Positions 45,835-55,444 of a stretch of DNA of 64,000 bases are shown here, one piece after another. The notes under the pieces are model-generated. The model saw only the letters and a program-made list of their open reading frames with translations. It searched no databases and was not told the origin of the DNA. The stretch is from Aquisalinus flavus (GTDB lineage: Bacteria > Pseudomonadota > Alphaproteobacteria > Caulobacterales > Parvularculaceae), in NCBI RefSeq assembly GCF_022559625.1, contig NZ_CP042288.1:1326409-1390408 (forward strand), read 5' to 3'. How positions within the stretch are numbered: the stretch's first letter is position 1; every line of letters begins with the position of its first letter. The position numbers and the translations under genes were made by a program.

Positions 45835-46731
45835 TCAGGGCGCTCCTGTCTCATCGGCGAGACGCTGCCTCAGGCGCCGATCGACCGCCTCGGCATAATC
45901 GCTGCAGGCGGCAGGATCGGTCAGCGTGCCCGCCTCAAGCCGCTCGCGCAGCGCGCTGGCAGAGGGATGCGGTGTCAGCAGCAGGGTGCAGTCGAGGCCG
46001 GACAGTTTCTCGATGGACGCCCGGTACGCCGCCAGAAAGGCCGGGTGATCGGAAAAGCGGTACTCGTCGGCGCTGACCGGGGACATGCTGTCGGCATAGA
46101 CAATGGTCTCACACTGGCTGTCGTCGCAGCTTTGCCACTGCCAGCTCATCGCCCCGGCGGTGTGACCGGGTGTAGCGACAGCGGTAATCACTATATCGCC
46201 GAGCGTCAGCACGTCACCGTCCTCGACCACACCATCGACGCGGGCAGCCGGAAATGGCTCATGCATGCCGTATTGCGGGTCCGATGGCGCATCCTCACCG
46301 GTGTCCAGCACCGGCGCGGCGGCGGGTGAGGCCAAAAGGCGAGCATCGCTGAGCCGCTGCAGGGCGGCAAGCCCGGCGACATGGTCGAAATGCTCGTGGC
46401 TGTAGAGAAGGATCCTGATATCGGCGATATCGAAGCCCAGCGCCTGCACGTTGGCCGCGATGATCTCCGCACCGGTTTCCGTGCCGCCGTCGATCAGAAC
46501 GTGCCCGTCGCTCCCCGTGATCAGGATCGCGCCGATACCGCACGTACCGACATAATAGGTGTTGCCGAACACCCTGAAGGGCGGGCCGGGCTTGTCCCAA
46601 TCATCCCAGTCTGCGCAGACCTCTTCCCACTGGTGTGACGCCGCTTCGGCGGTCTGAGGCGCAGGTACAGCCTGTACGGCGTCGCCACCCGTGATGGCGG
46701 CGATCAGACCTGCCCAGAGGAGTACGGTCAT
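45835..46731 (-). CDS. Subclass B3 metallo-beta-lactamase-like protein
   Basis: A 298-residue secreted metallo-hydrolase. A signal peptide covers about residues 1-21. Zinc ligands follow the B3 pattern: HEHFDH (His112, His114, Asp116, His117), His190 in TPGHTAGAMSW and His255 in LLLTPHPSA. The segments VLIDGGTETGA and ADSMSPVSADEYRFSDHP also match B3 enzymes such as L1 and THIN-B. It is predicted to hydrolyse beta-lactams, possibly carbapenems. It is codirectional with, and eight bases after, an LpxR-like gene. No mobile element is adjacent, so it looks like a resident chromosomal gene. Confidence 0.88.
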   Translation of the reverse strand: MTVLLWAGLIAAITGGDAVQAVPAPQTAEAASHQWEEVCADWDDWDKPGPPFRVFGNTYYVGTCGIGAILITGSDGHVLIDGGTETGAEIIAANVQALGFDIADIRILLYSHEHFDHVAGLAALQRLSDARLLASPAAAPVLDTGEDAPSDPQYGMHEPFPAARVDGVVEDGDVLTLGDIVITAVATPGHTAGAMSWQWQSCDDSQCETIVYADSMSPVSADEYRFSDHPAFLAAYRASIEKLSGLDCTLLLTPHPSASALRERLEAGTLTDPAACSDYAEAVDRRLRQRLADETGAP

Positions 46732-46739
46732 GGACGTTC

Positions 46740-47741
46740 CTAGAAATTGACCGACAGCGCGATGGAGCCGATTTTCTGCGGGGTCATCTGGGTCTCGTAT
46801 TCCTTGCCACGCTGCTGATAGGTGAAGCTGACCTGGGTGAAGGCGAGCTGGGCCGCCGCGCCGATGAAGAAATCGCCGACGAACGGCTCCTTGTCGACAT
46901 TCGGGCTGTCCTCGAAGCTCGACCCGTCGAGGAAGACGTTGCGCGCGACAAGGCGGGCCTGCATCCCGGCGAAGAGATAGGCCGACAGGATCGAGTCATT
47001 GTCCCAGAACCCGGCGCCGGAATAGGGGAACATGCGGGCCGGCAGGAAATCGTCGCCCAGATCCTTGCCGAGGCGCACATAGCCGCCGCCTGTCGCCTGG
47101 ACGAGGGTATTGCCGAGCGTGCCGCCGCCCTGGGCGATGACATCCGCCCCGAAGCCCATCGGCCCTTCGACCATCAGGATCTTCTGCATCCGGTCATAGG
47201 AAACCGCGACCGCCGGCTCCGTCCCCAACTGGCTGTCCCAGCCCTGGGCCTCGTTGTCGTCGAAAATCTCGTGGAAGGCGTCCTGAAGCTGCTCGGCCTG
47301 GGCTTCCGGGCCGATAATGCCGACGGAAATGGCAAGGCGCTCCAGCGTATTGCCGCGCTGCTCGAAAACCGAATATTCACCGCCAAGATAGCCGGCATAG
47401 GGGTGTTGCCCCTCAGGCACGCCGGCCGTGGCGGTATCATTGGGCACGAACATCATATGGTTCAGCGAAATACCGGTGCGCACGCGGCTCCCGGAATCCG
47501 CGCCAAGGAATTGCGTCGCCAGACGCCCCGTCCAGCCATCGCCGACCGCGCTTTCGCCGGAGACGTAATCAAGCCGGATACCGCTGGAATAGTCGCGGTC
47601 CTGGTTGAACATCCAGTCATTCTCGTGGACCAGCGTGTAGGTGCCGCCGCCCTCGCCCGCCTGCGCTGCGCCAATGCCAAGGGCCATCATGGCGGCCAGT
47701 ATGCCTGCCGAAGCAGTCGTCTTCAGTACGGTGCGGTTCAT
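46740..47741 (-). CDS. LpxR-like (DUF2219) outer-membrane lipid A deacylase homologue
   Basis: A 333-residue outer-membrane barrel with a signal peptide (to about residue 28, AAQA-G). The start of the mature protein, LVHENDWMFNQDRDYSSGIRL, matches the LpxR family, in which the N-D pair (here Asn41-Asp42) and the downstream Ser/Arg form part of the active site. LpxR removes the 3'-acyloxyacyl group of lipid A. The protein ends in F (ALSVNF), the usual barrel signature. It precedes the metallo-beta-lactamase gene by eight bases, so both are probably co-transcribed. Activity on this species' lipid A is inferred. Confidence 0.83.
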   Translation of the reverse strand: MNRTVLKTTASAGILAAMMALGIGAAQAGEGGGTYTLVHENDWMFNQDRDYSSGIRLDYVSGESAVGDGWTGRLATQFLGADSGSRVRTGISLNHMMFVPNDTATAGVPEGQHPYAGYLGGEYSVFEQRGNTLERLAISVGIIGPEAQAEQLQDAFHEIFDDNEAQGWDSQLGTEPAVAVSYDRMQKILMVEGPMGFGADVIAQGGGTLGNTLVQATGGGYVRLGKDLGDDFLPARMFPYSGAGFWDNDSILSAYLFAGMQARLVARNVFLDGSSFEDSPNVDKEPFVGDFFIGAAAQLAFTQVSFTYQQRGKEYETQMTPQKIGSIALSVNF

Positions 47742-47821
47742 TGTGTCCCCTGCCTGTCACTCGTGAGCTATATCCCGGCGGCAATATGGCCGGTTTCATT
47801 AACCGTGAACAGTAGCCTGCT

Positions 47822-48790
47822 TTATTTTTTGGCGAGGGGGTGTTTCTCCAGAACCAGCTTGCGCAGGCGCGCCTGCTGGACATGGGTGTAGATCTGCGTC
47901 GTCGTGATGTCGGCATGGCCGAGCATCTGCTGCACCGCCCTCAGGTCAGCCCCGCCTTCCAGCAGATGGGTGGCAAAGGCGTGGCGCAGGACGTGGGGCG
48001 AGACGCCTGCGGGCGGCACGCCGGCGGCGACCGCCAGGTCCTTGAGCAATTGCGCGAACCGCGCGGCAGTCAGATGCCCCGTCTTGCCGCGCGAGGGAAA
48101 CAGCCAGCGCTGGAACGCGCCCCCCGCGTCCGGCACGGTATGCCGCCAGCCCGCCTCCAGCCATTGGCGTGCTGCGGCCATCGCAGGATCGGACAACGGC
48201 ACCAGCCGTTCCTTGTCGCCCTTGCCGATGACACAGAGAAATGGCTGCCCCTCGCGGATCGCCGATTTCGGCAGGCCGACAAGCTCCGACACGCGCAAAC
48301 CCGTCGCATAGAGAATCTCCAGCATGGCGAGGAGACGCAGGGCCTTTGCCCGCTCCACCTCATCCTGCGCGCCGGATACCGCGTCGCTTGCGGCCTGCAG
48401 CAGGGCGTCCACCTGTTCGCCGCTCAACACTTTCGGCAGGGGGCGGACGGTTTTCGGCCGGTCGACGGTCTCCATCGGATTGTCGGCGCGCAGCTTCTCG
48501 CCATAGAGGAAGGCATAGAATTGCCGCAGCGCCGAGACACACAGCGCCTGTGTCGCCGCCGCGATACCGGAGGCCTTCAGCCCCTCGATATAGGCGCGGA
48601 TATCGTCCGTCTGCGCATTGAAAAGGTTTTTCCGTCGGCGCCTGAGGAAGGCCGCGACACGGTCAAGGTCACGCCCGTAATTGCGGATCGTGCGCGCGCT
48701 GGCACCGCGCTCGACCAGCATCATTTCCAGAAAGGCTTCCTTGAGGGCGAGGCTGTCGGCACCCCCGCTGACGTCGCCGGGACTACTCAT
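47822..48790 (-). CDS. xerD: Site-specific tyrosine recombinase XerD
   Basis: XerD with XerC resolves chromosome dimers at dif. The 322-residue protein has the N-terminal SAM-like domain (FLEMMLVERGASARTIRNY) and catalytic domain with Arg in ATGLRVSELVGL, Lys in IGKGDKERLVPL, HVLRHAFATHLLEGGADLRA, the second His in LGHADITTTQ, and Tyr in IYTHV. The RHAFATHLLEGG and QQMLGHADITTTQIYTHV stretches favour Xer over integrase. The ATG at 48790 overlaps the stop of the upstream gene by eight bases. Confidence 0.94.
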   Translation of the reverse strand: MSSPGDVSGGADSLALKEAFLEMMLVERGASARTIRNYGRDLDRVAAFLRRRRKNLFNAQTDDIRAYIEGLKASGIAAATQALCVSALRQFYAFLYGEKLRADNPMETVDRPKTVRPLPKVLSGEQVDALLQAASDAVSGAQDEVERAKALRLLAMLEILYATGLRVSELVGLPKSAIREGQPFLCVIGKGDKERLVPLSDPAMAAARQWLEAGWRHTVPDAGGAFQRWLFPSRGKTGHLTAARFAQLLKDLAVAAGVPPAGVSPHVLRHAFATHLLEGGADLRAVQQMLGHADITTTQIYTHVQQARLRKLVLEKHPLAKK

Positions 48791-50501
48791 CGCCATCCGG
48801 TTTGACGCGCGGCATGATGCGCGATTGCGGTCCGCTAGCCGGGGCACCATTGGCTTCCTCGGGCACGATCGCAGGGCCGTTTTCATAGAGCGGCCTTGCC
48901 GCGGCAATCGCGGTGATCACCTGACCAAGCGCCGCCTCGAACGCCAGCTCGCCCTCGATATCCACCGTCACCAGGATCTCCTCGGCATCGGCGAGCAACG
49001 TCTCCCGGATCGATCCGAGCAGGCCGTCACCATCTTCCGTATGCGCCAGAATGAGCCATGACAGGGCAGCCGCCCCTTCCGCCTCGCCCCGGGCATTGTT
49101 CAGGCTGACGCGGACGAGATCCGGAAGCAGTTCGCGCGCGATGGTCTGGTCTGTCGACCAGCTGGTCTCGATCGGCTCGATGGTAATACCGTTCTGCCCG
49201 GCGAGCGACGTCGCGAGAGCCGGGTCGCGCAGGTTGAGCAGCGAAAGCAGCATGGCCGCCTGGTCAAGGCCGTCCGGATTGCTCTGGTCGGCGGTCAGTG
49301 CGCCGGTCCATTTGCGGATCAGGCTTTCATTGCGCGCGACGATACCGGCAAGCGCATAGTCCATGGCATAGGGGGTATAATTGACCACCACTTCGACCTG
49401 GTCGGCCATCGGCGCGAACAGCTTGGCGAGGACGGTGAATTCCTCGGGCGTTTGCGCGGCCTGCAGCGCATCGCCGATCAGCGCCGAGCGGTCGATGGTA
49501 AATTCCGGCGCAGTCATTTCCGCGGCGGCCCGCCAGACGAGCAATGGCGTCAGCGGATCGTCCGGCAGGGTCTCCAGCGCCTCGCGGGCCGTGGCGATCT
49601 GCTCCGGCGACAATTGCAGCGTCTGGACGAGGCTGCGGGCATCGGACGGGCGCAACACGCCCATATAGAGACCTTCACGGATGGCATAGGTCCGCGCCTC
49701 CAGGCTTGCCTGGGGGTCGTTCGCGATCGCACGCAGGATGATGCCGCTCGCGCCCTCGAGCTGGCCGGCGGTGAAGGACGCCCCCAGTTGACGGGCAGCA
49801 ACATAATCGAAGCCTGTCTCGGGTGCAGGGAAGCTCTGCGGTGTCGCGCCATTGATCAGCGCCGTGAACAGCTGCCCCTCGCCGCCCTCGAGGGCGTCCT
49901 GCTCGCGCAGCAGCCCGAGCGACAGGTCGGCGGCAGCCGTCTCGCCATTCTCAAGATAGCACAACAGGCGCAGTTTCAGCCAGAAAGGCTCGCTGCGCCC
50001 GGCCTGCAGATTGGCGCCGCGGCGGCAGGCGGTGGCAAGATCGCCGTTCAGCATGTCGGCATAGGCGACGGCCTGGGCCAGTTTCGGCTGGCGCGACAGG
50101 CCGCCGGAAAGCTCTGCCAGCGATGCGGCTTCCTCGTAGAAGCCGGCATCGGCGAGCGTGCGCAGCTTGATCACCGTCAGGTCGGTATCGGCCCCGTCGG
50201 GCCCCGGCCCGGCGGAGAGCAGGACGCGACGCAGCAGGTCGAGTTCGGCGGGATTGGAATAGACCGTCGGAACGGCCTGCAGCAGGAAGGCGATGTCCTC
50301 TGCCTGCGTACCGCGCCACAGGGTCGACTGGAGAGCCCCGGTCGACGGTGTCAATGACCCGATATCGAACGTGTTCTGGCCGAATTCAGCCGTCTCGACC
50401 TCGACCGGTCCGATATCCTGGACAGGCTGGGCGACGGCGGCGCTGGCGAAAGCGGACAGAACAAGGGCCGGAAGCGCCTTATGGATCGGGTTGCGGGGCA
50501 T
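48783..50501 (-). CDS. Large secreted helical-repeat protein of unknown function
   Basis: A 572-residue protein with a signal peptide (ALPALVLSAFASAAVA-Q). The rest is Ala/Leu/Glu-rich, apparently all-helical repeats like a TPR/SEL or antitoxin-free solenoid, with a tail GAPASGPQSRIMPRVKPDGDE. It matches no named family that I know, but its start (AGGAG ten bases upstream) and overlap with xerD show it to be a real gene. A small membrane protein is encoded just upstream and overlaps it. Role unknown; periplasmic localisation is inferred. Confidence 0.75.
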   Translation of the reverse strand: MPRNPIHKALPALVLSAFASAAVAQPVQDIGPVEVETAEFGQNTFDIGSLTPSTGALQSTLWRGTQAEDIAFLLQAVPTVYSNPAELDLLRRVLLSAGPGPDGADTDLTVIKLRTLADAGFYEEAASLAELSGGLSRQPKLAQAVAYADMLNGDLATACRRGANLQAGRSEPFWLKLRLLCYLENGETAAADLSLGLLREQDALEGGEGQLFTALINGATPQSFPAPETGFDYVAARQLGASFTAGQLEGASGIILRAIANDPQASLEARTYAIREGLYMGVLRPSDARSLVQTLQLSPEQIATAREALETLPDDPLTPLLVWRAAAEMTAPEFTIDRSALIGDALQAAQTPEEFTVLAKLFAPMADQVEVVVNYTPYAMDYALAGIVARNESLIRKWTGALTADQSNPDGLDQAAMLLSLLNLRDPALATSLAGQNGITIEPIETSWSTDQTIARELLPDLVRVSLNNARGEAEGAAALSWLILAHTEDGDGLLGSIRETLLADAEEILVTVDIEGELAFEAALGQVITAIAAARPLYENGPAIVPEEANGAPASGPQSRIMPRVKPDGDE

Positions 50502-50616
50502 TGAGATCAATCTCCTGCTCAATCATTCTCGTGTTGGGCGTGCGGCTGGCGCCCATGACATACAGAACTATCAAGGTCATGATGAACAGCACAAACAAAA
50601 ACATGAAGAAACGCAA
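50479..50616 (-). CDS. 45-residue membrane protein (TTG start)
   Basis: A TTG codon at 50616 has a perfect AGGAG (50629-50625) eight bases upstream. The frame encodes 45 residues: a short basic start (RFF), one hydrophobic helix (MFLFVLFIMTLIVLYVMG), then a polar tail ending LNAPQPDP. An ATG four codons later (50604) is a second option. It ends inside the start of the next gene, overlapping it by 23 bases. I do not recognise it. Good binding site, a clean helix and gene overlap make it a likely real micro-protein. Confidence 0.6.
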   Translation of the reverse strand: MRFFMFLFVLFIMTLIVLYVMGASRTPNTRMIEQEIDLNAPQPDP

Positions 50617-50795
50617 AGTCTCATCTCCTGATCGCCATTACCGTCCTGACAGCCCTTTGCCTCGGAAAGTCACTTTAGCCCCAATCGATAGGAGAGTGAC
50701 AGGCCAAGGTGACAGGAAAAAGGCGCAATGATCCTGCAAACTTGAGCCTGCGCCCCGATCACGGCTGGCAACGGGCGCCGGTTTCGGATAAAGCC

Positions 50796-51368
50796 ATGCC
50801 GGTTATGTCAGATTCTGCCGCTAGCGCACCGAAATATGGCGAGATTCCTCAAAAAACCATCGTCCTCGTGGGCATGATGGGCGTGGGCAAGACCACTGTC
50901 GGGCGCAAGCTCGCCGACATGCTCGACATCCCGTTTTTCGACGCCGACCACGAGATCGAGAAGGCAGCCAACATGTCGGTCAGCGACATCTTCTCGGAGC
51001 TCGGCGAAGCGTCCTTCCGCCAGGGCGAGCGCCGCGTGATCCGGCGGCTGCTGAAAGGCCCGCGCCATGTGCTCGCCACCGGCGGCGGTGCCTTTGCCGA
51101 CGAGAAGACGCGCACGCTCGTCAAGGAGACGGCGATCTCTGTCTGGCTGCAGGCGGAGATCGACGTGATCCTCAGGCGCACCGGCAAGCGTGACACCCGC
51201 CCGCTCCTGCGCCAGGGCGATCCGCGCGAGACGCTGTCCCGGCTTCTGAAGCAGCGTGAACAATTTTATGCTCAGGCCGATATCGCCATCGTCAGCAAGG
51301 ATGGACCGCACAAGCTGACGGCTGACAGAATACTGGACGAACTGGCAAAACTGGGCCAACAGGATTGA
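50796..51368 (+). CDS. aroK: Shikimate kinase
   Basis: Phosphorylates shikimate in aromatic amino-acid synthesis. About 190 residues. Walker A is [27 protein letters not shown] holds the Asp that binds shikimate; [20 protein letters not shown] and RDTRPLLR (lid arginines) follow. The start could be 50796 or 50805; the extra 29 codons from 50709 have no family match. It precedes aroB by four bases, the usual aroKB pair, and is divergent from the 45-residue protein gene. Confidence 0.96.
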   Translation: MPVMSDSAASAPKYGEIPQKTIVLVGMMGVGKTTVGRKLADMLDIPFFDADHEIEKAANMSVSDIFSELGEASFRQGERRVIRRLLKGPRHVLATGGGAFADEKTRTLVKETAISVWLQAEIDVILRRTGKRDTRPLLRQGDPRETLSRLLKQREQFYAQADIAIVSKDGPHKLTADRILDELAKLGQQD

Positions 51369-51372
51369 TGTT

Positions 51373-52509
51373 ATGACACAGCCAGAAACCGGGGCAGAAG
51401 CAGGGCCAGAAACAGTGCGCGTGGGCCTTGGCGGGCGCGCCTATGATATCCGTATCGGCGCGGGGCTGATCGGCAATGCGGGCGAGCATATCGCGCCGCT
51501 GCTGCCGCGCCGCAGGACGGTGATCGTCACGGACGAGCATGTCGCCGCCCTGCATGGCGAGGCGCTGACCGCCGCCCTTGCCAGAGCCGGTATCGCGACG
51601 GACTTGATCACCCTGCCCGCCGGCGAAGCGACGAAGCGATTCGAGATGCTGGAAAGCCTGACCGAGCAGCTGCTCGCCCTTGGCGTGGAACGCAAGGACG
51701 CGATCATTGCCCTTGGTGGCGGCGTCATCGGCGACATCACCGGCTTTGCCGCCGCGATCCTGCGGCGCGGCTGCCGCTTCATCCAGATCCCGACCAGCCT
51801 GCTGGCGCAGGTCGACAGCTCCGTAGGCGGAAAGACCGCGATCAATGCGAAGGCCGGCAAGAACCTGGTCGGCGCCTTTCACCAGCCGGTGCTGGTGCTC
51901 GCCGATACGGATGTGCTGCACACCCTGCCCGAACGGGAGCTGAAGGCCGGCTATGCCGAGATCGTCAAATATGGCGCCCTTGGCGATTTCGCCTTCTTCG
52001 AATGGCTGGAGGAAAACGGCACGGCGCTTCTTGCCGGCGATGACGACCTGCGCCGCGAAGCCGTCACGCGGTCGGTCAGCGCCAAGGCGCGGATCGTCGA
52101 GGAAGACGAGACCGAGGGCGGCGTGCGCGCCCTGCTGAATCTCGGCCACACTTTCGGCCATGCGCTGGAGGCGGCTACGGGCTATTCCTCGACCCTGCTC
52201 CATGGGGAAGGCGTCGCCATCGGCATGGCCATGGCCCTGCGCTATTCAGCCGAAGAAGGCCTGTGCCCGGGCCAGGACGCGGCGCGGCTGGAAGCGCATC
52301 TGGCGGCCTGCGGCATGCTGCCCGATATCACCACGCTCGCCGGTGTGCGAGAGGCTGGCGCTGAAGGGCTGCTCAAGCTCATGTATCAGGACAAGAAGGT
52401 CGAAGACGGCAAATTGACGCTGATCCTCGCCCGCCGCCTCGGCGAGGCCTTCATCGCCAGGGATGTCGAGCCCGACAAGGTTACACGCTTTCTGGAGCGC
52501 TATTTCTGA
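51373..52509 (+). CDS. aroB: 3-dehydroquinate synthase
   Basis: Closes the ring of DAHP to dehydroquinate, second step of the shikimate pathway. The 378-residue protein has [40 protein letters not shown] and [18 protein letters not shown], with NAD- and Zn-binding residues in place. Stop overlaps the next ATG (TGATG), so translation continues into the CNNM/CorC gene. Confidence 0.97.
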   Translation: MTQPETGAEAGPETVRVGLGGRAYDIRIGAGLIGNAGEHIAPLLPRRRTVIVTDEHVAALHGEALTAALARAGIATDLITLPAGEATKRFEMLESLTEQLLALGVERKDAIIALGGGVIGDITGFAAAILRRGCRFIQIPTSLLAQVDSSVGGKTAINAKAGKNLVGAFHQPVLVLADTDVLHTLPERELKAGYAEIVKYGALGDFAFFEWLEENGTALLAGDDDLRREAVTRSVSAKARIVEEDETEGGVRALLNLGHTFGHALEAATGYSSTLLHGEGVAIGMAMALRYSAEEGLCPGQDAARLEAHLAACGMLPDITTLAGVREAGAEGLLKLMYQDKKVEDGKLTLILARRLGEAFIARDVEPDKVTRFLERYF

Positions 52510-53777
52510 TGGAACAGATTCTACCCACCTCGCTCATCATTTTCGGCCTTCTGCTGCTGTCGGCCTTTTTCTCCGGCTCGGAGACGGCCCTGACGGCGAC
52601 ATCACGCGCCCGCATGCGTTCCATGGAAGATCAGGGATCGAGCGCCGCCGGCGCGGTCAACAAGCTGATCAGCGACCGCGAAAGGCTGATCGGCGCAATC
52701 CTGCTCGGTAACAATCTCGTCAATATCCTCGCCTCGGCGCTGGCGACCAGCATGTTCATTTCGCTGTTCCCAGACGGTCCGGGCGAGGTCTATGCCACCA
52801 TCGTCATGACGGTTCTCGTGCTGGTGTTCGCTGAGGTAACTCCCAAGACAGCGGCGATCGCGCGGCCTGAGGCCATCGCCATGCTCGTCGCCCGGCCGAT
52901 GCGGATCGTCGTCACCCTGTTCGCCCCGGTCACCGCCGTCGTGCAGTGGATCGTGCGCTCCTCCCTGCGCACATTCGGACTGGATGTATCGCGGCAGGCG
53001 GACGTTCTGTCCGTCAGCGACGAGATCAAGGGCGCCCTCGACCTGCACCATGAGGAAGGCCAGATCGACAAGGAAGCCCGCGATATCATCCGCGGGGCGC
53101 TGGAGCTTGACGACATCCGCGTCGAAGAGATCATGCTCCACCGCAAGCAGATCGAGATGCTGGATATCAGCCTGCCGGTCGACGAGATCATCAGTGCCAT
53201 GATGAATTCCAACCATACCCGCATTCCGCTATGGAAGGACGATTCGGACAATATCGTCGGCGTGCTGCACGCCAAGGACCTGCTGCGCGCCCTGTGGAGC
53301 GCGAAGATGGACACGTCCCGGATCGATATTGCGAGCCTGGCGATGGAGCCTTACTTCGTGCCGGAGACGACGACGCTGCAGGAACAGCTCGACGCCTTCA
53401 AGCTGACCCAGCAGCACTTTGCGCTGATCGTCGATGAATATGGCGCGCTGATGGGCCTGGTCACGCTGGAGGACATCCTCGAGGAGATCGTCGGCGAGAT
53501 CGAGGACGAATATGACGAACCGCTGCAGGGCGTGCGCCCGCAGTCCGATGGCTCGATCAATGTCGACGGATCGGTCACGATCCGCGACCTCAACCGCGCC
53601 ATGGACTGGCGCCTGCCCGACGAGGAAGCGGTAACCATTGCCGGCCTCGTTATCCATGAAGGCCAGTGCATCCCTGATGTCGGCCAGATCTTTTCCTTTC
53701 ACGGGTTTCGCTTCGAAGTGCTCAAGCGCCGCCGCAACCAGATCACGGCGCTCAAGGTCACGCCGCTGGAGCAATAG
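52509..53777 (+). CDS. CNNM/CorC-family hemolysin-like transporter
   Basis: A 422-residue membrane protein with a DUF21 (CNNM) domain of about four helices (10-190), beginning ILPTSLIIFGLLLLSAFFSGSETALTATSR, two CBS domains (about 210-340, including HTRIPLWKDDSDNIVGVLHAKDLL), and a CorC_HlyC C-terminal domain. Related proteins export or regulate Mg2+ or Co2+. It is translationally coupled to aroB; the linkage aroB-CNNM is frequent in alphaproteobacteria. Confidence 0.93.
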   Translation: MEQILPTSLIIFGLLLLSAFFSGSETALTATSRARMRSMEDQGSSAAGAVNKLISDRERLIGAILLGNNLVNILASALATSMFISLFPDGPGEVYATIVMTVLVLVFAEVTPKTAAIARPEAIAMLVARPMRIVVTLFAPVTAVVQWIVRSSLRTFGLDVSRQADVLSVSDEIKGALDLHHEEGQIDKEARDIIRGALELDDIRVEEIMLHRKQIEMLDISLPVDEIISAMMNSNHTRIPLWKDDSDNIVGVLHAKDLLRALWSAKMDTSRIDIASLAMEPYFVPETTTLQEQLDAFKLTQQHFALIVDEYGALMGLVTLEDILEEIVGEIEDEYDEPLQGVRPQSDGSINVDGSVTIRDLNRAMDWRLPDEEAVTIAGLVIHEGQCIPDVGQIFSFHGFRFEVLKRRRNQITALKVTPLEQ

Positions 53778-53792
53778 GACACACCCTTTTTC

Positions 53793-55085
53793 ATGGCCCC
53801 CTTTTCCCGCAAACCGGGCAAGTATGCACTCGCCTTCCTGTTTGTGACGGTGCTGCTCGATATTATTGGCCTGGGCATCATCATCCCGGTCATGCCGACC
53901 CTGCTGACCGAGCTGACCGGCAAGTCGGTATCAGAGGCCGCACCCTATGGCGGGGCGCTCCTGTTCGTTTATGCGGTGATGCAATTCTTCATGTCGCCCA
54001 TCCTCGGCGGCCTGTCGGACAGGTTCGGCCGCCGCCCGGTGATCCTGTTCTCCCTGCTGGGCTATTCGATCGATTTCCTGTTGATGGCGCTCGCCCCGAC
54101 CTATTGGTGGCTATTCCTCGGACGGGCCCTGTCCGGGGCGTTCGCGGCGACCTTCGCCACGGCCAATGCCTATATCGCCGACATCTCGCCGCCGGAAAAA
54201 CGCGCCGCCAATTTCGGCCTGCTCGGCGCCGCCTTCGGCCTCGGCTTCATCATCGGGCCCGGCATCGGCGGCTGGCTCGGCGAAATGGGCACGCGCCTGC
54301 CCTTCTTTGCAGCGAGCGCGATCATCTTCGTCAACTTCGTATACGGCTTTTTCGTCTTGCCGGAGACGCTCGCCGAAGAGAACCGCCGTCCCTTCTCCTG
54401 GGGCCGGGCAAACCCGTTCGGCAGCCTGATCCAGGTGGCCAAATACCCGGTCGTGATCGGCGTGCTGGTCACCTATTTCGTGATGCAGTTCGCCCACAAC
54501 TCGCTGCCTGCGATCTGGGCCTATTTCACCGAATGGAAATATGGCTGGTCACCGTTCGAGGTCGGCACGTCACTGATGTTTGTTGGTGTGCTCGCGGCCC
54601 TGGTGCAGGGCGGGCTGACGCGCAAGCTGATCCCGGTGATCGGCGAGCGCCGGGCGGTGCTGATCGGCGCGGCCTCGATGATCGCGTCTTTCGTCGGCTA
54701 TTCCCTGCTCGCACCGACGGGCGTCTGGGTCTATCTCTGGCTCGTCATCGGCGCGCTTGGCGGCTTCATGATGCCGGCGATGCAGGGCCTGATGAGCCGG
54801 GCAACGCCGTCCAACGCCCAGGGCGAATTGCAGGGCGCCATAGCCTCGGTGATGTCGATCACCATGATGACCTCGCCGCTGACCATGACCCTGTTGTTCG
54901 AATATTTTACCGGGACCGGCGCGCCGGTGCAGTTCGCCGGCGCACCGTTCCTCGCCGCCGCGATCCTGCTGGCACTCGCCATGATCCCGTTCTGGATCAC
55001 GATGGAAAGGGCAGACCTGCGCGCCCGCAACGCAGAGACGATTACCGATCAAAAGCCGGACGCGGCGAAAGAAACCCCCGCCTAA
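53793..55085 (+). CDS. MFS transporter, TCR/Tet-like
   Basis: A 430-residue 12-helix major-facilitator protein. The start FLFVTVLLDIIGLGIIIPVMP and the loop 2-3 motif GGLSDRFGRRPVIL place it with the TetA-like drug:H+ antiporters, with AFGLGFIIGPGIGGWLG as the family's helix 5 motif. It could export drugs or metabolites; tetracycline resistance is not implied by this level of similarity. It lies 15 bases after the CNNM gene, and its stop overlaps the convergent bolA stop. Confidence 0.9.
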   Translation: MAPFSRKPGKYALAFLFVTVLLDIIGLGIIIPVMPTLLTELTGKSVSEAAPYGGALLFVYAVMQFFMSPILGGLSDRFGRRPVILFSLLGYSIDFLLMALAPTYWWLFLGRALSGAFAATFATANAYIADISPPEKRAANFGLLGAAFGLGFIIGPGIGGWLGEMGTRLPFFAASAIIFVNFVYGFFVLPETLAEENRRPFSWGRANPFGSLIQVAKYPVVIGVLVTYFVMQFAHNSLPAIWAYFTEWKYGWSPFEVGTSLMFVGVLAALVQGGLTRKLIPVIGERRAVLIGAASMIASFVGYSLLAPTGVWVYLWLVIGALGGFMMPAMQGLMSRATPSNAQGELQGAIASVMSITMMTSPLTMTLLFEYFTGTGAPVQFAGAPFLAAAILLALAMIPFWITMERADLRARNAETITDQKPDAAKETPA

Positions 55086-55345
55086 CTCGGCACTTCCGTC
55101 ATCATCGTCAGGGCATGGACCGGGCCGGCTAGTTCTTCGGCGAGGATCTCGTTCACCATCTTGTGACGCTGCAGGCGCGTCTTGCCCTCGAAGGCGGCGG
55201 AGACGATTCGCACCCGGAAATGGCTCTCGCCCGCGTCAGGCGCACCAGCGTGCCCCTTGTGCAGGTAGGACTGGTCCTCGATCTCCAGTTCAGCGGGCGA
55301 AAGCGCCGCTTCCAGCTTGTTTCTGATCGTGTCTGCAACGCTCAT
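55082..55345 (-). CDS. BolA-family protein
   Basis: An 87-residue BolA protein, partner of monothiol glutaredoxins in Fe-S trafficking. The fold core is SVADTIRNKLEAALSPAELEIEDQS, HFRVRIVSAAFEGKTRLQRHKMVNEIL and GPVHALTM. The ATG at 55345 follows GGAAGGG. BolA beside a DnaJ-like gene and cobS is a conserved alphaproteobacterial order. Confidence 0.94.
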   Translation of the reverse strand: MSVADTIRNKLEAALSPAELEIEDQSYLHKGHAGAPDAGESHFRVRIVSAAFEGKTRLQRHKMVNEILAEELAGPVHALTMMTEVPS

Positions 55346-55444
55346 GTCACCACCCTTCCGGTAAAGGAAAACCGCTGAGGAAGCCACTTACCGGCCTGCA
55401 AGTCAAGACTGTTTTATCGCCGGCAAAACGCCCATAATCCCGCC

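Noticed and set aside
53793-55085. MFS protein as a proven tetracycline-resistance determinant.
   Set aside because: The TetA-like motifs define the wider TCR/Tet family; substrate cannot be read from sequence.
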